Translations under genes and position numbers: made by a program
Notes under the pieces: model-generated
Seen by the model: only the letters and a program-made list of their open reading frames with translations
Told to the model about the DNA's origin: nothing
Databases searched by the model: none
NCBI GenBank assembly: GCA_030686995.1
Contig: CM060691.1
Location: 87,727,055-87,791,054 of the forward strand
Length of the DNA: 64,000 bases
Origin: Artemisia argyi
Lineage: Eukaryota > Streptophyta > Magnoliopsida > Asterales > Asteraceae
Direction: 5' to 3'
Shown here: positions 24,792 to 40,541 of the stretch, piece by piece
Position numbering within the stretch: the stretch's first letter is position 1
How the letters are laid out: every line of letters begins with the position of its first letter

Positions 24792-25538
24792 ATGTATGTA
24801 CTAATTATTACAAATTTATTAATATTATGTATATATATAAGTATATATATGTGTGTGACGACACCATTTATATTTTTTTTATGGTTTTCACGAACCGACA
24901 CCCACACCAAAACTCAAGTCACGATTATGTCAATCACCGATACCCCATTATATTTTGGGCCGGACGTCACCTTTAGCCCAAAAGCAATTTCCTTATACCC
25001 CACTGCTGGGCCGAGCACTCTTTAAGCCCACCACACCACTTCTTTTACTTTTCTCTTGGGCCGAGTATTGCACAAGCCCATGTGGCTGTTTAACTTTTCT
25101 TTGCGTCTCATATGGATCAAACGAACAAGATTGGGAGCTTTGTGGAATTACACACGTTTTGAAATCTTTGCTTCCTACTCACACGACACAAATAAACCAC
25201 CACCCCTTTGACTTTGTTTCATGCGACAAGGGAGCCACCATAAGAGCCGTCCGACCTTCGGTCCATCGCATTACACACCAAGAGATTCATTACCCTATGG
25301 TTCGAGTGTCCCATGGTTCCCCAACAAGTTTACCACATGTGGTCTAAACCTTAATTGTTTATTACCTACACAACCTAAGCTAAGCTTAAACTAATCAAAC
25401 TAAACCAAAGTTGCTTCCCTATTGCCACATTCGATTTGACAACTCCCTTGGATAACTAGACAACAATGTCGAGGAATGAAATGACCACACCAAGCATGTA
25501 GTAACATAGGGAGACAATTGAACCACCCTTGCAATGCT

Positions 25539-25546
25539 ATATAAGC
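25539..25546 (+). promoter_or_regulatory. Element B LTR TATA box
   Basis: TATATAAG, followed by an A/C-rich stretch and about 1.1 kb downstream of the LTR start. The 3' LTR has the same motif near 35517. It would drive the B genomic transcript. Confidence 0.6.
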
Positions 25547-27994
25547 CACATTAAATGCAAACATCCTCACACTCTCAAACTTTCACCAAGTTTTTCCAAA
25601 TCTCAAGCACTCTAGTGTTTTCGTTTGTGTTGCTGTCGAGGAGGACTAAGGAGAAAACAAACACAGTTTTAGGTTAGAAAAGTATTGGGTTTCTTGCAAG
25701 GCTCGAATAAGGTTTTGGGATAAAGAGGAGCTCTCGGGTCTAGACGTTTTTCTTACTCCCAACTTGTTCACATGACCTCATCACCACCAATTTTTGGTGT
25801 TGTAAGTTGTTATTCACTCTTTTCAATTCATACGTAAATTATCCATGCATACACACGACACACACACTTTTACTCACGTTGCACTCATAATGTTGTAATA
25901 TGAAAACGCCTCGACACCCCTAGAAAAGACCTTACCATTTCATTTCTATACGTACGACTCCTTTACATTTTTCGACCACCTATATCTTCGACTCAATCTC
26001 AACCAAATCGACAGATCATGCAAGCCATACACGGTTTTTACACCACGAAAACTAGACCAAAACCAAACCTAGTCGAACACTACTTTTCAAACAAACAAAA
26101 CACTCTTTGGGCTTTAAACGGGCTAACGAGCCCACTAAACTTTCAAAAGGGAAATTCGGTTTAATGTTTTGAAATAACGAGAAATACAAAAACGAGTTTT
26201 AAAGAGTTTTGTAATTTATAATTACTACTTTCATTGTACCAAGGAATTTATATTTCTTTTCTTAAACAAGGACCATTTTTGCAAAATTCCCACGATAAGG
26301 GACTAAAACCGTCAAAACTACAAACTGTCAGACTAAATATAAAATACTGATTTCTAATAAGGAATTGAGGATAAAAAATGCATTTTTCAAAAGTTAAAGG
26401 ATTAAAGTGAAAAAGTACAAAAAGGACCCTTTTTGCAAAAAGCCACACGTTAAGGATTAAAAGTGACAACGTCACAAAACTTTCGGACTTAATTAGAAAC
26501 TATCGAATTTTGTTTAAAACGTAGGGTAGGAATTGTAATTTTTCCAAAGATCAAGGTAAAAAGTGTAAGTTTATAAAGTTAAGGGTTAAAATGTGACAAA
26601 GGTATTTTATCATTTTCATATAATTTGATTTTTATATATAAATACATATATATTTTTGTAACTTTAAAATATATATATAAATGACTTTACTAAAAATATT
26701 TAATCATAAATATTTTTAAACGATATTATTTTCACAACGATTTAATATTTATCGAACACCGGTTCGTAACACATTACAAATAACTACGTGAAGTTATTTT
26801 GGATTATATTAAGACACCCGAATAAATATCACCGTACACGTGACATATCACATGTCATTTACAACACGAATCTAAAACACCGATTACAATGTATTATTTA
26901 GGTCGCAAGTTGAAGGAATCTCATTGCTAGTCATAGCAATACACCATCACTTTTGAGCACCGTTGTGATTACGCACCTTTCAGGTGAGTTCATGGTCCCA
27001 CATTTTTAATTGTTTTTAAACCCCGTGGGGAGATACATGCTATAAATCGAACACAAGTATTTTCTGTATACTGTTATCACCTGATATTGCCTAAGTTGAC
27101 ACCTGTGCTACAAGTCCCCCATATCACAAACCTTAATCACTTGCGAGTGAGCGCGAATATAGTTGATAGATCTATTGGAATGGCAGCCCGCCTCTGTCAA
27201 GGTGATCTCTTGGCAGGAGGTGTGCTATATTCGAGGTATTATGGAAATTTGGCACATTTCCTGTCACCGAGGGCCCCTTGTCATTTACATCCACCGTGGT
27301 GTAGATGATTGTTATTATCTTTATGATATGTCAAATCGATGTTAAGGCTTGCGTTTCGTGAGGCTTAGGAGCAATATTTCACCAGTTTAGTCAAGACCTG
27401 TCTATCTTGGCTTGTTTATTTCAAATGCTTTACTTGTGTTCACACTATTGTTATTTAAACTACTATGGATTCACTCAACCTTTGTGTTGACTTTTTAAGC
27501 ATGTTTATCTCAGGAAATTAGCAAGCATGGCGGCACGGAGCTGGCAAAGGGCACAGGACCTCCCTTCTGATTTCAATAATTATATCATTCTTTACAAACT
27601 CATCACTTCTTTTGCTAAACAATTAACATTTTGGAAAAGTGTTTGTAACTCTGACAATTTGAGTTTTCATGGAATGATATTGACTATCTTTTGAATTGTT
27701 TTCTATGAGTATGACTGTGTACTAAACTGTAATGACCCCGATTAGACTTCCGCTGCTTATCAAATTTTGGGGTGTTACAGATTGGCATCAGAGCCATGGT
27801 TATAGAGAACCAAATGATTTTCCAAAACATTGGACTATAACCTCACCGGATTTTTAAACAAACTATTTATCACCAAAGTGTCCTCCGTGCCAGCGCTTGC
27901 CAACGTCATGTTTTAAGGTTTGATTTTTAGCACCCATTGCATTTAGTTCACTATGACACTATGATCAATGTGCATGTAGCATTATGTAGACTAA

Positions 27995-29535
27995 ATGACT
28001 TATATTACTGCTATTTTAGGATATTACAGTACCATGTCGCCCCCGGTTATTATTTTGTCCGACAGTGACGACGTCGTGCCAGCATCATCCACTCACCCTA
28101 CTATTGACTTATCTGATTATGACACCCATGACACCCGAGACACCCATGATTCTGACCATGACACCCAACCTGTATCACCTGCTATACCATCTCCTGTTCC
28201 ATCTGGAGACCCACCTGCTGATACTGAGCCCTTTGAGGAGGGTGAGGTTGCTTCTACACCCATTGATTCTTTTGCTATTCAGCCTCTCTTTCGTCCTGTC
28301 TGTGGACCTATGACACAGGGGCAGTACCTTTATGACCAGTACCTTATGTCTCAGCAGTTTCTTGCGGCTGATGATCGTCCTACACCACCTGCTAGTCACC
28401 ACACCGGTTCAGATGCTGATGACGAGTCTTCTGACTCCGATACTTCTGACACTGCTGCTTCTATCCCACCATCATCCCCCCCTGCACCGATTCGTCGGCG
28501 CAAGCGAGTGAGGATTCTTGAGCCCTATGAGCCTGAGCCTTTCGGTGAGTTGTTTCGATATCATGAGGGAGACTATACCCGCAAATGCACGACTCGGAAA
28601 CGAGTTTGTATTTTGCCTGCTTCTACTGTTACACCACCTGTACTTACCCCTGTACCTACACCTGTATCATCACCCATATCTGTACTCCCACCTGATTCTA
28701 TGCCAGATCTGACACCTGTGGCATCACCAGCACCTCCACCATCACCTGTATCACCCCCACCTGAGCCACATCCGTACATGTTGCCTACTAACTCCGCACC
28801 CCACACCTCTGAGGTTTTGCCACCCATGCCACCACCTACAGTTTTCTACTCTCAGACTACTACTGTACCGATACCATCACCCGCTACATCACCTGTACCA
28901 TCACCTGCTCCCACTAAGACCCCCACCTCACCTGGCATTCATAGATTGGTTGATGCTCGTCGATGGTCGTTTTTGTTAGACTACATTCGCAGATGGAGAT
29001 TGGTTGAGGGATCGCCTAGGGCTGCTGAGCTTGGAGATGGCTCTTCAGCGGTGTTACCGGTTACTGGGGAGCCGATACACCATACTATCCCTCTTTCAGC
29101 TGCTAGGTTAGTGAGCATGAGGATTGTCTCGATGAGCTGTTGAGCGTTATTGAGGATATATCCTTGGAGAGGATTGAGTGTATGCAGGAGGAGGTCGAGA
29201 ACCTCGTGGTACATAGGACAGCTTTAGAGATGGTATTTGAGATGATGGGGACAGAGATCGAGGAGGCACAGGCTACCATCACCGAGTTTGGTCATCGGCT
29301 AGATGTTCAGAGGCACGAGATTGATGATTTGAGAGCGATTGCGGCCATCACACGGGAGATGATGGAGCATCAGGCAAAGGAGTTAGTTGCATCTAGCTCT
29401 ACCATCCACACACTTTCAGCCACTATTGAGGAGATTCAGGCCCGTGAGAGATCCAGGGATATGGAGATGTTAGGGATGATCAGGATCATCAGAGAGCTGG
29501 AGAGGAGATCAGGAGGCGCACCTGGACCTTCATAG
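27995..29535 (+). pseudogene. Element B accessory ORF upstream of gag, one frameshift
   Basis: The ORF begins around 27995, with a plausible ATG at 28034 (MSPPVIILSDSDD). Its N-terminal half is acidic and Ser/Asp-rich. A basic patch (IRRRKRVRIL, near 28490-28520) could be a nuclear signal. Next come Pro-rich repeats, then a conserved-looking segment (RLVDARRWSFLLDYIRRW). Near 29110 the frame shifts and reading continues to 29535 as a coiled coil rich in Glu, Met and Arg (ERIECMQEEVENLV). The two open stretches overlap by 4 bp and fit one original protein of about 500 residues. It has no retroviral enzyme motif. Similar acidic/Pro-rich plus coiled-coil ORFs precede gag in other Asteraceae chromoviruses, as far as I recall. 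Its function is unknown; interaction with gag or chromatin is speculation. Confidence 0.65.
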
Positions 29536-29922
29536 ATCTATGACATGTCATTACTTACAGAGACGTCTTAACTTGTCGCCTGTGGCATTAATAATTGTTG
29601 TATCTTATTATTTTGTAACAATGAATTCAAAAATTATTAAAACTTTATGTTGGTTACGATTGTAACGTATTGATATTGATTTATGATGTTCTAGTTGTTT
29701 GATCTTTTATTATGCTCCCATATTGAGATTCATTATAATTTCCTTGTGTGTTGTTACATGTCGTGATGTTTATTTATGAATGATATGGTTATTGTATGTA
29801 TTTATGGTGTGGATGTGATATGTACTTTGTGATGATCTCGACTATTATGAGTTTCGCTACATTATTTCTCTTGTTATTGATGTTTGGGATTTGTACTTAT
29901 GCACTTGCGATTTTATAGAGTT

Positions 29923-30693
29923 ATGGCCCCAAGGAAAACCGCTACTGCTACCTCGTCACCTGCTATGACCCAGGCTGCTATCAGAAAGTTGGTTGCCGAC
30001 AGTGTTGCTGCAGCTTTAGAAGAGCAGGCTACTGCAATGGCACGAACTAGTAGCAATAACCGAGCCACTGCTGAGAGCGAGTCCGCTGCGACTCGAAAGT
30101 GTACTTATAAGGATTTCATAGCTTGTAAACCATCTCACTTCAAAGGAACTGAAGGAGTAACCGAGCGTGCTCGATGGTTTGAGCGAACTAAGACTGTGTT
30201 AATGAGGAGCGGTTGTGCCGCTGAAAGCCGAGTCTCGTTTGCTACTGGAACGTTGTTGGAAGACGCGTTGTCTTGGTGGAATGCAACTGCTCAGAAGATA
30301 GGTGTGGAGGAGGCCTATCAGATTTCCTGGGCTGATTTTAAGGAAAATATGTTGAAGAAGTTCTGCCCTAGAGGCGAGATCAAGAAGTTAGAAGATGAGT
30401 TTCACACGTTGGTTGTGAAAGGAAATGATCTCAGGGCTTATGATAGGAGATTTCAGGAGCTTGCCACACTTTGCCCTTCAAAGGTTCCCGAATTGGAAAA
30501 GTTGTTGGAAAGGTACATTGAGGGATTACCCAGGAGCATTGAGGGAAACGTCACCTCGTCTAAGCCTCAATCTTTGGATGAAGCAATGTCCATTGCCCAA
30601 AGACTGCTAGACCAGGATATTAAGCGTAACTCTGCTCAGGGGAACAACGATCACAAAAGGAAGTTTGATGATCGAAGGACAAACAGCAACAGC

Positions 30694-30724
<31 letters not shown>

Positions 30725-33700
30725 GCAACAACAACAACCGGAACCCCAACCGTAACTATCACCATGACAGAAACACCCACCACAACCAACAGAACCGACG
30801 ACAGGAAGCTGTCAGAGCTTATGTCGCTGCACCAGTTAAAGATGCTAGGTATGCTGGACCTCTTCCATTCTGTGACAAGTGTAAGATGCATCATAATGGA
30901 CCCTGCTGTAGTATGCCATGCTTGTGGAGAGAAAGGACACTACAGGCGTCAGTGCCCTAACAAGGACAACAATGCACGTGGAAGAGCATACGTGCTGGGA
31001 GATGGAAACGTCCAACAAGATCCGAACGTAGTCACGGGTACGTTCTTTCTAAACAACCGCCTCGTTAAAATTTTATTTGATTCCGGAGCCGATCAAAGTT
31101 TCGTATCTATTTCTCTTCCACCCCTGCTTAATATTACACTCACCCAACTAGACACCACGTATGAGATTGAACTAGCTGATGGAAAGCTAGTAAGTACTAA
31201 CACTATACTCCGAGGTTGCACCCTATGACTATTAGACACCCCATTTGACATTGACCTTATGCCTATTAGACTCGGTAGTTTCGACATTGTTGTAGGAATG
31301 GATTGGTTATCTGAGAACCGCGCTAAGATCATTTGTGACGAAAAGGTCGTTCACATTCCACTGAATAACGAAACCCTGATTGTTCGCGGAGAGCGAAGTA
31401 AGACACGTTTGAGCATCGTTTCTTGTGTCAAGGTTGTGAAGTACATCGAACGAGGATTTCAAGTCTTTTTGGCTCAAGTCACCGAGAAGAAGTCGGAAGA
31501 GAAGCGACTCGAGGATGTGCCAGTAGTCAGGAACTTTCCAGAAGTTTTCCCTGAGGACTTGCCTGGCCTTCTGCCGACTCGTCAAGTGGAATTTCAAATT
31601 GACTTGATGCCAGGAGCAGCACCCGTAGCACGAGCACCCTATAGGCTTGCACTGTCGGAAATGAAAGAGTTATCTGGACAATTAGAGGAATTGTCGGATA
31701 AAGGATTTATTCGCCCTAGTTCATCACCGTGCGGAGCCCCGGTGTTGTTTGTAAAGAAGAAGGATGGAACCTTCAGGATGTGTATCGATTATCATGAGTT
31801 GAACAAACTTACGGTTAAGAATCGATATCCGTTACCAAGGATTGACGATTTGTTTGATCAACTGCAAGGATCGAGTGTCTACTCGAAGATTGATTTGAGA
31901 TCGGGTTATCACCAACTGAGAGTTAGGGAAGAAGACATCCCTAAGACGGCTTTCAGGACAAGATACGGTCAATATGAATTCCAAGTAATGCCATTCGGTC
32001 TAACAAATGCACCCGTTGTATTTATGGACTTAATGAACCGAGTGTGCAAACCCTATTTGGATAAGTTTGTGATTGTATTCATCGATGATATCCTTATTTA
32101 CTCACGTAGTAAGGAAGAGCACGCAGAACACTTGAAGGCTATACTAACACTGCTCAGAGAAGAGAAATTATACGCCAAATTTTCAAAGTGTGATTTTTGG
32201 ATTGAGAAAGAACAATTTCTTGGGCATGTTATCGACAGTAAGGGTATTCATGTTGATCCCGCCAAGATCGAAGCTGTTAAAAATTGGGCGTCACCAACGA
32301 GTCCTACCGAGATACGCCAATTTTTAGGTCTTGCCGGATATTATCGAAGGTTCATTGAAGGTTTTTCAAGGATTGCTAAGCCTTTGACTGAGTTAACACA
32401 GAAGAAGAAGAAGTTTGAATGGGGAGAGGAACAAGAATCGGCATTTCAGTTTTTGAAGCAGAAGCTTTGTGAAGCACCGATATTAGCACTACCCGAAGGA
32501 AGTGAGGACTTCGTGGTATATTGTGACGCATCAATCCAAGGTTTGGGTGCCGTATTGATGCAGAGACTTAAAGTAATCGCTTACGCTTCTAGAAAACTTA
32601 AACCCCACGAGGAGAACTACACAACTCATGATCTAGAATTAGGAGCGGTAGTATTCGCTCTTAAGATCTGGAGACACTACCTTTATGGAACCAAGTGTAC
32701 GGTTTTCACCGATCACAAGAGTCTTCAGCACATTTTGGATCAAAAGGAGTTGAACATGAGACAATGTCGATGGCTGGAGTTGTTAAGTGACTGTGATTGT
32801 GAGATTCGTTATCACCCGGGGAAGGCAAACGTTGTAGCAGATGCCTTGAGTCAAAAGGAATGACTTAGACCCCTCAGAGTTAGGTCATTGGGTATGACAA
32901 TTAGATCACCACTGCCGTCACAAATTCTTGAAGTTCAAGCTGAGGCCCTTAAGGAAGAGAATAGACCGCACGAGAAGATTTACGGCATGCCAGAAAGCAC
33001 GAATGGATTTGTCAAGAAACCAGATGGAAGGTTGTGTTTCAAGGATAGAAGTTGGATTCCATTGTATGGAGGAATACGAGACCTCATCATGCACGAGTCT
33101 CATAAGTCTAAATATTCCATTCATCCTGGTTCGGACAAGATGTATCACGATCTAAAGAAGTTGTATTGGTGGCCAAACATGAAGGCTGACATTGCAGAGT
33201 ATGTCGGTAAGTGTTTGACCTGCTCAAGAGTAAAGGCTGAACATCAAAAACCATCCGGTCTTTTGATTCAACCCGAGCTACAAATGTGGAAATGGGAAAA
33301 GATTACAATGGATTTCAATACGAAATTACCCAAGACGTCGAGTGGTTTGGACACTATTTAGGTTATTGTCGATCGTCTCACGAAGTCAGCGCACTTCTTG
33401 CCAATCAAAGAGAATGATGATATGGACGTCCTTGCACGTTTGTACCTTAAGGAGATTGTTTCCCGGCATGGTGTGCCGATTTCTATTATCTCCGACCGAG
33501 ACAGCCGTTTCACGTCTAACTTTTGGCGATCTTTACAAAAAGCCTTGGGAACTAAGTTAGATATGAGTACAGCTTACCATCCACAGACTGATGGTCAAAG
33601 TGAAAGGACTATACAGACCCTAGAAGACATGCTTAGGGCATGTGTGATTGATTTTGGAAAAGGCTGGGATAAACACCTACCGTTAGCAGAATTCTCATAT

Positions 33701-34399
33701 AACAACAGTTATCACGCTAGCATTAAGGCTGCACCGTTTGAAGCACTTTATGGAAGAAAGTGTAGATCACCAGTTTGTTGGGCTGAGATTGGAGATGTAC
33801 AACTCTCAGGTCCCGAGTTGATTCTTGAAACCACTGAGAAAATTGTAAAGATTAGACAACGATTACAAGCCGCTAGGGATCGGCAAAAGAGTTATGCTGA
33901 TGTACGAAGGAAACCAATAGAGTTTCAAGTTGGAGACAAGGTCATGCTTAAGGTATCACCTTGGAAAGGAATGATTAGGTTTGGAAAACGTGGGAAGCTA
34001 AACCCAAGATACGTTGGACCCTTCGAAATCATTGAAAGGATCGGTCCCGTGGCATACAAACTTGAACTACCTGAGGAACTCAGTAGAGTGCACAACACCT
34101 TCCACGTGTCAAATTTGAAAAAGTGTTTATCGGATGAAACACTTGCGATTCCGTTGAAAGAGATCAGAATCGACGATAAGTTGAACTTTATTGAGGAACC
34201 CATTGAGATTATGGACAGGGAGGTCAAACAACTTAAGCATAGTCACATTCCCATTGTTAAGGTCAGATGGAACTCTAAGAGAGGACCCGAGTACACATGG
34301 GAGCGCGAGGATCAAATGCGTGCCAAATACCCACAACTATTTGATGAGACAACCCCGAGCACTGATTCAACTTTGGATTCTGGGACGAATCCAATCTAA
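29923..34399 (+). pseudogene. Element B gag-pol polyprotein, disrupted
   Basis: The ATG at 29923 (MAPRKTATATSS) is chosen because the upstream extension has no ATG. Gag: RWFERTKTVLMRSG, LEDALSWWN, ending in an Asn-rich tract (30680-30765). A one-base shift near 30905 separates this from the CCHC knuckle CHACGEKGHYRRQC (30924-30965). Protease: LFDSGADQSF (31074-31103). [11 protein letters not shown] and FIDDILIYS (32080-32106). RNase [11 protein letters not shown] and TDHKSLQHI. Integrase: H2C2 zinc site at 33090-33240, then ISDRDSRF and [11 protein letters not shown] chromodomain at about 34240-34340 ([14 protein letters not shown]) ends the protein. In-frame stops lie at 31226-31228 (TGA), 32861-32863 (TGA) and 33359-33361 (TAG, where Trp is expected). 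Confidence 0.9.
30680..30765 (+). repeat. (AAC)n repeat coding an Asn-rich gag linker
   Basis: An imperfect AAC repeat that encodes a run of Asn with a few Ser, just before the zinc knuckle. The antisense and shifted frames give spurious Val- and Thr-rich ORFs here. Confidence 0.9.
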
Positions 34400-34410
34400 C
34401 GGGTGGGTAC

Positions 34411-37744
<3,334 letters not shown>

Positions 37745-38667
37745 AGTGGTTCAGTGGTTTCTTGTCCGGGATAGAAGGACATTGCCCTAACCCCTTCCGC
37801 CTTCTCCTTCTCGATTATGTGAAGGAAAGCCTCATCCTGCAACCAGCCTTCTTCGATTTGTTCATCAACACAGTTGTCAATGACATCGGTTAATTCATCG
37901 ACCTCTCCGATGAAATATAGCCGATTAGCTGCTTTGAGAGAAAGGTTCATTGTATCCTTAATATCAAAGGTTAAGCTGTCGGCTCCTACTCGCAAAGTTA
38001 ACTTGCCGTCATGAACATCAATGACAGCACGAGCAGTGGCAAGAAATGGTCTTCCTAAGATGATGGGCACTAGGTCATCCTCCTCCATTTCCTTGATTAC
38101 AAAGTTAACCAGAAATTTGAACTTCCCTACTTTAACTAGCCCGTTCTCGCATATCCCCAAGGGGTATTTGACTGATCTATCAGCTAGTTGGATGTTCATA
38201 CGGGTTTGCTTCAATCCGGAATACCTTAATTTGAGGAACATGGAATAAGGAATGAGGTTGATGCTCGCCCCTAAATCAGCTAGAGCATTTTTTGCCGATA
38301 GAGATCCTATGGAGCAGGGCAAGGTGAAACTACCCGGGTCGTCTACCTTTTTCGGTAGTCCTCGTTGGGTCACCACTGAACATTCTTCTCCTAGAGTTAC
38401 AAGACCCTCGAGTCTTTTTCGGTTGGCAAGTAATCTCTTGAAGTATGTGCTATACTTGGGCGTATGGTAGCATGCATCAAGGAGGGGTATGGTGACCACT
38501 GAATCCTTTAGATATGATAAGAATCTTTTATTATCATTCTCAATCTTTTGATTCTTGAGGCGGGACGAAAATGGGACTTTCACAGGTTGGTTGGGTGGAG
38601 CTAGTGGAGAGGAGGTCATCTGAGGGGGTTGCTCGGGAGTCTCATCGCTCACATCACCTTCTTCCAT
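37745..38667 (-). pseudogene. Element A aspartic protease region, truncated by B
   Basis: An open frame on the minus strand that runs into element B's LTR at 37744. After a Pro-rich linker it has the retropepsin-like site ALADLGASINLIP and the later IILGRPFLATARAVID segment, in the DLGA form usual in Athila/Tat elements. The original frame would continue across the B insertion into 24446. The last 19 or so codons of the visible ORF come from B's LTR and are not original. Confidence 0.85.
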
Positions 38668-39403
38668 GTGAGAAATGTTTGGCTCAACAATGGGATGTTG
38701 GTTCGGATAAGGAGGGTCCTTGGTTGTTGTTCCGGCTCAAGTAGTAATAGCGAGCATGGGGTCTTTTTGGCTTACTTGTGGCTTGTTACGGCCATCAAGG
38801 GTGGAATTAAGTTCTTGGAACTATTTTTCCATGTCATTTTATTGTTCAGTGATGAGCTCGTCAAGCCCTTTCAATTGTAAGCCTTTTTCATGAGTCAAAT
38901 GTCCAAGATCATCCTCAAAAGTGCTCCTGATTTTGAAGTTAGGACCTTTTCTCCCTCCTCTTTTCTTACAAGATTTCCCCAAGGGGTAAAATCATTGTTT
39001 TGGTAGAAAGTTAAAAGGGAAGGATCGTCGAGAATGTCATGGCTTGACAGGTACGCACGTTCGGTAGTGGTTTCTCCTCCGCATTCCTATGGGTTTGATA
39101 ATTGTTTAGCTGTTCACGACCCTGCTAGGTATGATACCTTCTCGTGAAGCTTCCTCAGCCGATTCTCAGGTGAGGGTGTTTGTACGATTTCGGATATACT
39201 CATAGTCGAATCTGGTTCATCCCAGGTATCGTCCTGGTCTTGAGCATATTCCTCAATCCTATTCCACCCTTCCTCGGCGCTTAGATTGGCTATTTTCCCT
39301 TTTATCGAATTATTGATTCCGTTCTGATCGTTTTGGGAGACGTTGTCATAGAAGATTTGGAGAAGAAGCCAAAGTTCGATGCCTTGATGGGGAACTTGCC
39401 TTA

Positions 39404-40094
39404 TTAGATCCTTGAATCTAATCCATGATCTACATATGGGTTCGTCTTTTCCTTACGGAAACGGAGGATCCTATCCCTAAGTGCTGAGGTTTTTCCTGCA
39501 GGGAAGAATTTCTCGTAAAACTTAGAGATAAGTTGCTCCCATATAAAAATGGACTCAGGGGGAAGTTTATCGTACCAATCCTTGGCTTTTTCTTGAAGGG
39601 TAAAAGGAAAGAACCATAATCGGGACGTGTTTCTAGCGGCCCCATCCGCATGGAGGGTGTCCACTATCTTCAAGAAATCCCTAATATGTTGAATTGGATC
39701 ATCGGTTCGCAATCCATGAAACTTGCATACACTTTGGACAAGCCAAACATCGTTTGCACGCAAGACCTCATTGGTGCGTTCGTTTGGAAAGACAATGGCA
39801 TTTGAGAAGCCGCGGGGTTCGGGGAGGAATAATCCTTAAGGCGCTTAGGGATGAGAATTTCAGGAGTGTCCCTATCGCGGTTGGATTGGGGGCTAGGGGG
39901 TGTAAGCTGATGATCTGAATCTTCTTCAGAAAGGGCCTCATCAAAGTTGATGACTATGCCGGATGATTCGGGTGTTGGAAGAGTTGCCTTAGCCTATGCA
40001 TTTCCCTTTCAGGTTCTGCATAAGGCGGAACAAGATTTCTTAAGGAACTACAACTTCTAGTGACTCTAAGATTAGAAAGATCTTCATTTACCAT
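39404..40094 (-). pseudogene. Element A gag remnant
   Basis: A start is likely at the ATG at 40094 (MVNEDLSNLRV). A stop near 39958 and frame breaks interrupt it before the best-preserved part, 39763-39404. This part has the Athila-type retrotransposon gag domain (GLRTDDPIQHIRDFLKI, FTLQEKAKDWYDKLPP, SKFYEKFFPAGKT). The stretch 38670-39403 is the degraded remainder of gag and the linker to protease; I see no zinc knuckle in it. Confidence 0.8.
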
Positions 40095-40237
40095 GATGGC
40101 GGATGGTGATGGTTACGAACAAAGGAACGAAAAAAAGATAGACTAAAGAAACCTATAAAAACAAAATAAAAATCTTACTAGAAAGGAATCTAGCAAGTAA
40201 ACATAATAAAAAGAAATTTTAACATAGATAATAACTA

Positions 40238-40257
40238 TTCCCCGGGCTGCGACGCCA
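40238..40257 (-). other. Element A primer-binding site
   Basis: Minus strand TGGCGTCGCAGCCCGGGGA follows the 5' LTR end after a few bases. It resembles the tRNA-Asp primer site usual in Athila/Tat elements (TGGCGCCGTTGCCGGGGA) with several changes, which may be decay. Confidence 0.6.
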
Positions 40258-40541
40258 AAAACTTGATGCGTGGAATTGCACCCTCGCAAAAGGTTTTACC
40301 TCTCAAGGGATCTTGAAAAGCTTGCAATCCCCACCAAGCAGTGTACCTGACCGTTGTAGTATAGTATAGTGACAAGTACCGGGGGATTGATCGTTCAACT
40401 CAAAGAATAGTGTTCGCTAGGGTTAAAACTCACTTAAACTAGGTCTAGAGATAAGAGATGATTCTTTTTGTATTTTTATATTTTGTGGAAAGCAAGTAAA
40501 AATCTCGGGTTTTTAAGGAGTGGGCGGAATTAGTTGCTAAT

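Larger units (their letters stand above)
24452..27779 (+). repeat. Element B 5' LTR
   Basis: Starts TGTAATACACCG, ends GGGGTGTTACA. An (AT)n tract lies at about 24722-24787. A TATATAAG promoter motif sits at about 25539-25546, placing transcription start near 25570. It contains a 74-bp segment (26947-27020) missing from the 3' LTR. Confidence 0.92.

Noticed and set aside
24657..25347. Overlapping ORFs in the B LTRs (also 34662-35326)
   Set aside because: They run through AT repeats giving Ile-Tyr runs, in LTR noncoding sequence.
30607..30894. Antisense Val-rich ORF over B gag
   Set aside because: It is the reverse frame of an AAC repeat; gag on the plus strand explains the stretch.
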